A DNA stretch of 64,000 nt from Petrolisthes cinctipes. Its lineage: Eukaryota > Arthropoda > Malacostraca > Decapoda > Porcellanidae. Position 1 is the stretch's first letter. Every line of letters starts with the position of its first letter. Of the stretch, positions 51,950 to 62,844 are shown piece after piece. The stretch lies in assembly GCA_033782935.1 (NCBI GenBank), contig JAWQEG010000003.1, forward strand, positions 3,484,501 through 3,548,500, in the 5' to 3' direction. A model generated the notes under the pieces. It searched no databases. It saw nothing but the letters and a program-made list of their open reading frames with translations, and was not told the DNA's origin. A program made the translations under genes and the position numbers.

Positions 51950-54470
51950 TGTACCCGTTTATATCATAAATTTAACCTCAAAACACCCAAAAATTCGATA
52001 TTTTGGGGTCCCAGAAGCGATCTGTACATGCCTACTCCGTGTTAGAGTATTTTAAATATACAGGCCCAAAACATACTGAAAATCGATCTTTTAGGGGCCC
52101 AAAAGTTGATATGTTGATGCATCTTCTGTACCCGTTTATATTTTAAATTCAGGCTCAAAACACCCGAAAATTCGATATTCTGGGGTCCCAGAAGCGATCT
52201 GTACTTGCTTACTCCATTTTAGAGTATTTTCAAAATACAGGCCCAAAACAAGCTGAAAATCGATATTTAAGTGACCAAAGTCAACATGTGTATGCATCTT
52301 CTTCACCCGTTTATATCCCAAATTCAACCTCAAAACACACGAAAATTCGATATTTTTGGGTCCCAGAAGCGATCTGTACATGCCTACTCAGTGCTCGAAT
52401 TTTTTCAAATTATAGGCTCGAAACATGCTAAAAATCGATATTTTAAGTGTCCAAAGTCGATATGTGCATGCATCTTCTGTACCCGTTTATATCCCAAATT
52501 TAACCTCAAAACACCCGAAAATTCGATATTTTTGGGTCCCAGAAGCAATCTGTACATGCCTACTCAGTGCTAGAATTTTTTCAAAATATAGGCCCAAAAC
52601 ATGCTAAAAATCGATATTTTAGGGGCCCACAGTCGATATCTCAAATTCAGGCCCAAAACACCCTAAAATTCGACATTTTGTGGTCCCAGAAGCGAACTGT
52701 ACATGCCTAATCCGTGTTAGAGTATTTTCAAAATACAGGCCCAAAACATACTGAAAATCGATATTTTAAGTGTCCAAAGTCGATATGTGCATGCATCTTC
52801 TGTATCGGTTTATATCTCAAATTCAGGCTCAAAACACCCGAACATTCGATATTTTGGGGTCCCAGAAGTGATTTGTACATGCCTACTTCGTGCTAGAATA
52901 TTTTCAAAATACAGGCCAAAAACATGCTAAAAATCGATATTTTAGGTGCCCAAAGTCAATATCTCAAATTCAGGCCCAAAACACCCTAAAATTCGATATT
53001 TTGGGGTCCCAGAAGCGAACTGTACATGCCTACTCCGTGTTAGAGTATTTTCAAAATACAGGCCCAAAACATACTGAAAATCGATCTTTTAGGTGCCCAA
53101 AAGTCGATATGTGCATGCATCTTCTGTACCAGTTTATATCTCAAATTCAGGCTCCAAACCCCCGAAAATTCGATATTTTGGGGTTGCAGAAGCGATCTGT
53201 ACATGCCTACTCAGATGCAGGCCCAAAATATGCTACAAATCGATATTTTAGGGACCCAAATTGAACATGTGTATGCATCTTCTGCACTCGTTTATATCTC
53301 AAATTACACCTCAAAACACCCGAAAATTCGATAATTTTGGGTCCCAGAAGCGATCTGTACATGTCTAGTCAGTGCTAGAATGTTTTCAAAATATAGGCTT
53401 AAAACATGCTAAAAATCGATATTTTAGGTGCCCAAAGTCGATATCTCAAATTCAGGTCCAAAACACCCAAAAACTCGATATTTTGGGGTCCCAGAAGCGA
53501 TCTGTACATGCCTACTTAGTGCTAGAATGTTTTCAAAATACAAGCCCAAAACATGCTGAAAATCGATATTTTAAGTGTCCAAATTCGATATGTGCATGAT
53601 TCTTCTGTACCCGTTTATATCTCAAATTCAGGCTCAAAACACCCGAAAATTCGGTATTTTTGGGTCCCAGAAGCGATCTGTACATCCCTACTCCTAGTTA
53701 GAATGTTTTCAAGATACAGACCGAAAACATACTCAAAATCGATATTTTAGGTGCCCAAAAGTCTATATGTGCATGCATCTTCTATACCCGTTTATATCTC
53801 AAATTCAGGCTCAAAACACCCGAAAATTCGATATTTTGGGGTCCCAGAAGCGATCTGTGCAGGCCTACTCAGTGCTAGAATATTTTCAAAATAAAGGCCC
53901 AAAACATGCTAAAAATCGATATTTAAGGTGCCCAAAGTCGATATCTCAAATTCAGGCCAAAAACATCCAAAAATTTGATATTTTGGGGTCCCAGAAGCGA
54001 TCAGTACATGCCTACTCCGTGTTAGAGTATTTTCAATATAAAGGCCCAAAACATACGGAAAATCGATCTTTTAGGTGCCCAAAAGTCGATATGTGGATGC
54101 ATCTTCTGTACCCGTTTATATCTCAAATTCAGGCTCAAAACACCCGAAAATTCGATATTTTGGGGTCCCAGAAGCGATCTGTACTTGCTTACTCCGTGTT
54201 AGAGTATTTTCAAAATACAGGCCCAAAACAAGCTGAAAATCGATATTTTAGATGACCAAAGTCAACATGTGTATGCATCTTCTGACCACGTTTATATCCC
54301 AAATTCAACTTCAAAACACCCGAAAATTCGATATTTTTGGGTCCCAGAAGCGATCTGTACATGCCTACTTAGTGCTAGAATTTTTTCAAAATATAGGCTC
54401 AAAACATGCTAAAAATCGATATTTTAAGTGTCCAAACTCTATGTGCATGCATCATCTGTACCCGTTTATA
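51950..54470. repeat. Large duplication 4, copy 2
   Basis: It follows copy 1 almost directly. It holds two extra monomers (324 bp, about 52,480-52,800) that copy 1 lacks. These have 'aggggcccacagtcg' and 'ttcgacatttt', and nearly the same segment recurs 3,303 bp further on, at about 55,785-56,050. Confidence 0.84.
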
Positions 54471-56320
54471 TCTCAAATTCAGGCTCAAAACACCCGAAAA
54501 TTCGATATTTTGGGGTCCCAGAAGCGATCTGTACATGCCTACTCAGTGCTAGAATATTTTCAAAATATAGGCCCAAAACATACTAAAAATTGATATTTTA
54601 GGTGCCCAAAGTCGATATCTCAAATTCAGGTCCAAAACACCCAAAAACTCGATATTTAGGGGTCCCAGAAGCGGTCTGTACATGCCTACTCAGTGCTAGA
54701 ATTTTTTCAAAATATAGGCTCAAAACATGCTAAAAATCGATTTTTAAGTGCCGAAAGTCGATATCTCAAATTCAGGCCAAAAACACCCAAAAATTCGATA
54801 TTTTGGGGTCCCAGAAGCGATCTGTACATGCCTACTCCGTGTTAGAGTATTTTCAATATACAGGCCCAAAACATACTGAAAATCGATCTTTTAGGTGCCC
54901 AAAAGTCGATATGTGGATGCATCTTCTGTTCCCCTTTATATCTCAAATTCAGGCTCAAAACACCCGAAAATTCGATATATTGGGGTCCCAGAAGCGATCT
55001 GTACATGCCTACTCCGTGTTAGAGTATTTTCAAAATACAGGCCCAAAACAAGCTGAAAATCGATATTTTAGGTGACCAAAGTCAACATGTGTATGCATCT
55101 TCTGCACCCGTTTATATCCCAAATTCAACCTCAAAACACCCGAAAATTCGATATTTTTGGGTCCCATAAGCGATCTGTACATGCCTACTCAGTGCTAGAA
55201 TTTTTTCAAAATATAGACTCATAACATGCTAAAATTCGATATTTTAAGTGTCCAAAGTCGATATCTCAAATTCAGGCCCAAAACACCCTAAAATTCGATA
55301 TTTTGGGGTCCCAGAAGCGAACTGTACATGCCTAATCCGTGTTAGAGTATTTTCAAAATACAGGCCCAAAACATACTGAAAATCGATCTTTTAGGTGCCC
55401 AAAAGTCGATATGTAAATTCATCTTCTGTACCCGTTTATATCCCAAATTTAACCTCAAAACACACAAAAATTCTATATTTTAGGGTCCTAGAAGCGATCT
55501 GTACATGCCTACTCCGTGTTAGAGTATTTTAAATATACAGGCCCAAAACATACTGAAAATCGATCTTTTAGGTGCCCAAAAGTCGATATTTGGATGCATC
55601 TTCTGTACCCGTTTATATCTCAAATTCAGGCTCAAAACACCCGAAAATTCGATATTTTGGGGTCCCAGAAGCGATCTGTACTTGCTTACTCCGTGTTAGC
55701 GTATTTTCAAAATACAGGCTCAAAACATACTGAAAATCGATCTTTTAGGTGCCCAAAAGTCGATATGTAAATGCATCTTCTGTACCCGTTTATATCCCAA
55801 ATTTAACCTCAAAACACCCGAAAATTCGATATTTTTGGGTCCCAGAAGCAATCTGTACATGCCTACTCAGTGCTAGAAATTTTTCAAAATATAGGCCCAA
55901 AACATGCTAAAAATCGATATTTTAGGGGCCCACAGTCGATATCTCAAATTCAGGCCCAAAACACCCTAAAATTCGACATTTTGGGGTCCCAGAAGCGAAC
56001 TGTACATGCCTAATCCGTGTTAGAGTATTTTCAAAATACAGGCCCAAAACATACTGAAAATTGATCTTTTAGGTGCCCAAAAGTCGATATGTGCATGCAT
56101 CTTCTGTACCCGTTTTTATCTCAAATTCAGGCTCCAAACACCCGAAAATTCGATAATTTGGGGTCCCAGAAGCGATCTGTACATGCCTACTCAGATGCAG
56201 GCCCAAAACATGCTGAAAATCTATATTTTAGGTGCCCAAAGTCAACATGTGTAAGCATCTTCTGCACTCGTTTATATCTCAAATTCAACCTTAAAACACC
56301 CGAAAATTTGATAATTTTGG

Positions 56321-56655
56321 GTCAGTGCTAGAATGTTTTAAAAATATAGGCTCAAAACATGCTAAAAATCGATATTTTAAGTGTCCAAAGTCGATATGTG
56401 CATGTATCTTTTGTACCCGTTTTATCTCAAATTTATGCTCAAAACACCCGAAAATTCGATATTTTTGGGTCCCAGAAACGATCTGTACATGCCTACTCAG
56501 TGCTAGAATATTTTCAAAATATAGTCCCAAAACATGCTAAAAATCTATATTTTAGGTGCCCAAAGTCAACATGTGTATGCAACTTCTGCACTCGTTTATA
56601 TCTCAAATTCAACCTTAAAACACCCGAAAATTTGATAATTTTGGGTCAGTGCTAG
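56321..56655. repeat. Paired 27-bp deletion monomers
   Basis: At 56,321 and 56,645 'ttttgggtc' runs directly into 'agtgctagaatg', missing the anchor and the 'gatctgtacatgtctagtc' segment. The flanks share 'gtc'. The two junctions are 324 bp apart and identical, which suggests one deletion followed by a duplication. Confidence 0.84.
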
Positions 56656-59153
56656 AATGTTTTCAAAATACAGGCCCAAAACATGCTGAAAATCGATATT
56701 TTAAGTGTCCAAAGTCGATATGTGCATGCATCTTCTGTACCCGTTTATATCTCAAATTCAGTCTCAAAACACCCGAAAATTCGGTATTTTTGGGTCCCAG
56801 AAGCGATCTGTACATCCCTACTCCTAGTTAGAATGTTTTCAAGATACAGACCCAAAACTTGCTCAAAATCGATATTTTAGGGACCCAAAGTCGATATCTC
56901 AAATTCAGGCCAAAAACACCCCAAAATTCGATATTTTGGGGTCCCAGAAGCGATCTGTACATGCCTACTCCGTGTTAGAGTATTTTCAATATACAGGCCC
57001 AAAACATACTGAAAATCGATCTTTTAGGTGCCAAAAGTCGATATGAGGATGCATCTTCTGTACCCGTTTATATCTCAAATTCAGGCTCAAAACACCCGAA
57101 AGTTCGATATTTTGGGGTCCCAGAAGCGATCTGTACTTGCTTACTCCGTGTTAGAGTATTTTTAAAATACAGGCCCAAAACAAGCTGAAAATCGATATTT
57201 TAGGTGACCAAAGTCAACATGTGTATGTATCTTCTGCACCCGTTTATATCCCAAATTCAACCTCAAAACACTCAAAAATTCGATATTTTTGGGTCCCAGA
57301 AGTGATCTGTACATGCCTACTCAGTGCAAGAATTTTTTCAAAATATAGGCTCAAAACATGCTAAAAATCGATATTTTAAGTGTCCATAGTCGATATGTGC
57401 ATGCATCATCTGTACCCGTTTATATCTCAAATTCAGGCTCAAAACACCCGAAAATTCGATATTTTGGGGTCCCAGAAGTGATCTGTACATGCCTACTTAG
57501 TGCTAGAATATTTTAAAAATATAGGCCCAAAACATGCTAAAAATCGATATTTTAGGTGCCCAAAGTCGATATCTCAAATTCAGTCCCAAAACACCCGAAA
57601 ATACGATATTTTGGGGTCCCAGAAGCGAACTGTACATGCCTACTCCGTGTTAGAGTATTTTCAAAATACAGGCTCAAAACATACTGAAAATCGATCTTTT
57701 AGGTGCCCAAAAGTCGATATGTAAATGCATCTTCTGTACCCGTTTATATCCCAAATTTAACCTCAAAACACCCAAAAATTCGAAATTTTTTGGGTCCCAG
57801 AAGCGATCTGTACATGCCTACTCCGTGTTAGAGTATTTTCAATATACAGGCCCAAAACATACTGAAAATCGATCTTTTAGGTGCCCAAAAGTCGATATGT
57901 GGATGCATCTTCTGTACCCGTTTATATTTCAAATTCAGGCTCAAAACACCCGAAAATTCGATATTTTTGGGTCCCAGAAGCGATCTGTACTTGCTTACTC
58001 CGTGTTAGAGTATTTTCTAAATACAGGCCCAAAACAAGCTAAAAATCGATATTTTAGGTAACCAAAGTCAACATGTGTATGCATCTTCTGCACCCGTTTA
58101 TATCCCAAATTCAACCTCAAAACACCCGAAAATTTGATATTTTTCCGTCCCAGAAGCGATCTGTACATGCCTACTAAGTTCTAGAATTTTTTCAAAATAT
58201 AGGCTCAAAACATGCTAAAAATCGATATTTTAAGTGTCCAAAGTCGATATGTGCATGCATCATCTGTACCCGTTTAAATCTCAAATTCAGGCTCAAAACA
58301 CCCCAAAATTTGATATTTTGGGGTCCCAGAAGTGATCTGTACATGCCTACTTAGTGCTAGAATATTTTCAAAATATAGGCCCAAAACATGCTAAAAATCG
58401 ATATTTTAGGTGCCCAAATTCGATATCTCAAATTCAGGCCCAAAACACCCGAAAATTCGATATTTTGGGGTCCCAGAAGCGAACTGTACATGCCTACTCC
58501 GTGTTAGAGTATTTTCAAAATACAGGCTCAAAACATAATGAAAATCGATCTTTTATGTGCCCAAAAGTCGATATGAAAATGCATCTTCTGTACCCGTTTA
58601 TATCCCAAATTTAACCTCAAAACACCCAAAAATTCGAAATTTTTTTGGGTCCCAGAAGCGATCTGTACATGCCTACTCCGTGTTAGAGTATTTTCAATAT
58701 ACAGGCCCAAAACATACTGAAAATCGATCTTTTAGGTGCCAAAAAGTCGATATGTGCATGCATCTTCTGTACCCGTTTATATCTCAAATTCAGGCTCAAA
58801 ACACCCGAAAATTCGATATTTTTGGGTCCCAGAAGCGATCTGTACATTCCTACTTAGTGCTAGAATATTTTCAAAATATAGGCCCAAAACATGCTAAAAA
58901 TCGATATTTTAGGTGCCCAAAGTCGATATCTCAAATTCAAGCCAAAAACACCCAAAAATTCAATATTTTGGGGTCCCATAAGCGATCTGTACAAGCCTAC
59001 TCCGTGTTAGAGTATTTTCAATATACAGGCCCAAAACATACTGAAAATCGATATTTTAGGTGCCCAAAAGTCGATATGTGGATGCATCTTCTGTACCCGT
59101 TTATATCTCAAATTCAGGCTCAAAACACCCGAAAGTTCGATATTTTGGGGTCC

Positions 59154-59330
59154 CAGAAGCGATCTGTACATGCCTACTCCGTGTTAGAGTATTTTCAAAA
59201 TACAGGCTCAAAACATACTGAAAATCGATCTTTTAGGTGCCCAAAAGTCGATATGTAAATGCATCTTTTGTACCCGTTTATATCCCAAATTTAACCTCAA
59301 AACACCCGAAAAATCGATATTTTTGGATCC
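59154..59330 (+). repeat. Exemplar monomer, subtype K (177 bp, regional)
   Basis: K has a B-like half a, then 'gtcgatatgtaaatgcatc' and 'atcccaaatttaacctc' in half b. I find this combination only between about 44.5 and 59.3 kb, for example near 44,575, 45,078, 47,590, 49,430, 51,935, 55,415, 55,765, 57,717 and 59,260, with a variant near 58,571. It therefore marks a regional homogenisation domain. Confidence 0.8.
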
Positions 59331-60516
59331 CACAAGCGATCTGTACATGCCTACGCAGTGCTTGAATTTTTTCAAAATATAGGCTCAAAACATGCTAAAA
59401 ATCGATATTTTAAGGGTCCAAAGTCGATATGTGCATGCATCATCTGTACCCGTTTATATCTCAAATTCAGGCTCAAAACACCCGAAAATTCGATATTTTG
59501 GGGTCCCAGAAGTGATCTGTACATGCCTACTTAGCGCTAGAATATTTTCAAAATATAGTCCCAAAACATACTAAAAATCGATATTTTAGGTGCCCAAAGT
59601 CGATATCTCAAATTCAGTCCCAAAACACCCTAAAAATCGATATTTTGGGGTCCCAGAAGCGAACTGTACATGCCTACTCCGTGTTAGAGTATTTTCTAAA
59701 TACAGTCCCAAAACATACTGAAAATCGATCTTTTAGGTGCCCAAAAGTCGATATGTGTATGCATCTTCTGTACCCGTTTATATCTCAAATTCAGGATCCA
59801 AACACCCGAAAATTCGATATTTTGGGGTCCCAGAAGCGATCTGTACATGCCTACTCAGATGCAGGCCCAAAACATGCTAAATATCGATATTTTAGGTACC
59901 CATATTGAACATGTGTATGCATCTTCTGAACTCGTTTATATCTCAAATTCAACCTAAAAACACCCGAAAATTTGATCATTTTGGGTCCGAGAAGCGATCT
60001 GTACATGTCTTGTCAGTGCTAGAATGTTATCAAAATATAGGCTCAAAACATGCTAAAAATCGATATTGTAAGTGTCCAAATTCGATATGTGCATGCATTT
60101 TCTGTACCTGTTTATATCTCAAATTCAGGCTCAAAACACCCGAAAATTCGATATTTTTGGGTCCCAGAAGCGATCTGTACATGCTTACTCCTAGTTAGAG
60201 TATTTTCAAAATACAGGCCCAAAACATGCTAAAAATCGATATTTTAGGTGCCCAAAGTCAGTATGTGCATGCATCTTCTGTACCCGTTTATATCTCAAAT
60301 TCAGGCTCAAAACACCCGAACATTCAGTATTTTTGGGTCCTACAAGCGATCTGTACATCCCTACTCCTAGTTAGAATGTTTTCAAGATACAGACCCAAAA
60401 CATGCTAAAATCGATATTTTAGGTGCCCAAAAGTCGATATGTGGATGCATCTTCTGTACCCGTTTATATCTCAAATTCAGGCTCAAAACACCCGAAAGTT
60501 CGATATTTTGGGGTCC

Positions 60517-62007
60517 CAGAAGCGATCTTTACATGCCTACTCCGTGTTAGAGTATTTTCAATATACAGGCCCAAAACATACTGAAAATCGATCTTTTAGG
60601 TGCCCATAAGTCGATATGTGCATGCATCTTCTGTACCCGTTTATATCTCAAATTCAGGCTCCAAACACCCGAAAATTCGATATTTTGGGGTCCCAGAAGC
60701 GATCTGTACATGCCTACTCAGATGCAGGCCCAAAACATGCTAAAAATCGATATTTTAGGTACCCAAATTGAACATGGGTATGCATCTTCTGCACTCGTTT
60801 ATAACTCATATTCAACCTCAAAACACCCGAAAATTTGATAATTTTGGGTCCCAGAAGCGATCTGTACATGCCTACTCTGTGTTAAAGTATTTTCAAAATA
60901 CAGGCCCAAAACATACTGAAAATCGAACTTTTAGGTGCCCAAAAGTCGATATGTGCATGCATCTTCTGTACCCGTTAATATCTCAAATTCAGGCTCCAAA
61001 CACCCGAAAATTCGATATTTTGGGGTCCCAGAAGCGATCTGTACATGCCTACTCAGATGCAGGCCCAAAACATGCTGAAAATCGATATTTTAGGTGCCCA
61101 AAGTCAACAAGTGTATGCATCTTCTCCACTCGTTTATATCTAAAATTCAACCTCAAAACACCCTAAAATTTGATAATTTTGGGTCCCAGAAGCGATCTGT
61201 ACATGTCTAGTCAGTGCTAGAATGTATTCAAAATATAGGCTCAAAACATGCTAAAAATTGATATTTTAAGTGTCCAAAGTCGATATTTGCATCCATCTTC
61301 TGTACCCGTTTATATCTCAAATTCAGGCTCAAAACACCCTAAAATTCGGTATTTTTGGGTCCCAGAAGCGATCTGTACATCCCTACTCCTAGTTAGAATG
61401 TTTTCAAGATACAGACCCAAAACATGCTCAAAATCGATATTTTAGGTGCCCAAAAGTCGATATGTGCATGCATCTTCTGTACCCGTTTATATCTCAAATT
61501 CAGGCTCAAAACACCCGAAAATTCGATATTTTTGGGTCCCATAAGCGATCTGTACATTCCTACTCAGATGCAGGCCCAAAACATGCTGAAAATCGATATT
61601 TTAGGTACCCAAATTGAACATGTGTATGCATCTTCTGCACTCGTTTATGTCTCAAATTCAACCTCAAAACACCCGAAAATTTGATATTTTTGGGTCTCAG
61701 AAGCGATCTGTACATGCCTACTCCTAGTTAGAGTATTATCAAAATACAGGCCCAAATCATGCTGAAAATCGATATTTTAGGTGCACAAAATCAATATGTG
61801 CATGCATCTTCTGTACCCGTTTATATCTCAAATTCAGGCTCAAAACACCCGAAAATTTGATATTTTGGGGTCCCACAAGCGATCTGTACATGCCTACTCA
61901 GTGCTAGAATATTTTCAAAATATAGGCCCAAAACATGCTAAAAATCGTTATTTTAGGTGCCCAAAGTCGATATCTCTAATTCAGGCCAAAAACACCCAAA
62001 AATTCGA
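60517..62007. repeat. Large duplication 5, copy 1
   Basis: It matches 62,845-64,000. The offset is 2,328 bp up to about 60,830 and 1,993 bp from about 61,170 to 62,007. The extra 335 bp here equals one B (177) plus one C (158). Shared markers: 'gcgatctttacatg', 'cccataagtcgatatg', 'catgggtatgcatc' and 'gtgcacaaaatcaatatg'. Confidence 0.86.
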
Positions 62008-62844
62008 TATTTTGGGGTCCCAGAAGCGATCTGTACATGCCTACTCCGTGTTAGAGTATTTTCAATATACAGGCCCAAAACGTACTGAAAATCGATCTTT
62101 TAGGTGCCAAAAAGTCGATATGTGCATGCATCTTCTGTACCCGTTTATATCTCAAATTCAGGCTCAAAACACCCGAAAATTCGATATTTTGGGGTCCCAC
62201 AAGCGATCTGTACATGCCTACTCAGTGCTAGAATATTTTCAAAATATAGGCCCAAAACATGCTAAAAATCGATATTTTAGGTGCGCAAAGTCGATATCTC
62301 AAATTCAGGCCAAAAACACCCAAAAATTCTATATTTTGGGGTCCTAGATGCGATCTGTACATGCCTACTCCGTGTTAGAGTATTTTCAATATACAGGCCC
62401 AAAACATACTGAAAATCGATCTTTTAATAGCCCAAAAGTCGATATGTGGATGCATCTTCTGTACCCGTTTATATCTCAAATTCAGGCTCAAAACACCCGA
62501 AAATTCGATATTTTTGGGTACCAGAAGCGATCTGTACATGCCTACTCCTAGTTAAAGTATTTTCAAAATACAGGCCCAAAACATGCTGAAAATCGATATT
62601 TTAGGTGTCCAAAGTCAATATGTGCATGCATCTTCTGTTCTCGTTTATATCTCAAATTCAGGCTCAAAACACCCGAAAATTCGATATTTTGGGGTCCCAG
62701 AAGCGATCTGTACATGCCTACTCAGTGCTAGAATATTTTCAAAATATAGGCCCAAAACATGCTAAAAATCTATATTTTAGGTGCCCAAAGTCGATATCTC
62801 AAATTCAGGCCAAAAACACCCAAAAATTCGATATTTTGGGGTCC

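Larger units (their letters stand above)
54470..60517. repeat. Rest of the K domain and mixed zone
   Basis: A, J, G, B, K, D, H and C monomers in changing order. Two identical 27-bp deletions occur at 56,321 and 56,645. Runs of J, A and K with short variants such as 'cgaaatttttttgggtcc' near 58,635 follow. The last K monomer lies at 59,154-59,330, after which D, E and F return. Confidence 0.75.

Noticed and set aside
18483..58710. Scattered reverse-strand frames (for example 18,483-18,701, 41,149-41,394, 49,630-49,875, 52,136-52,381)
   Set aside because: They are antisense readings of the same repeats and share one peptide pattern.
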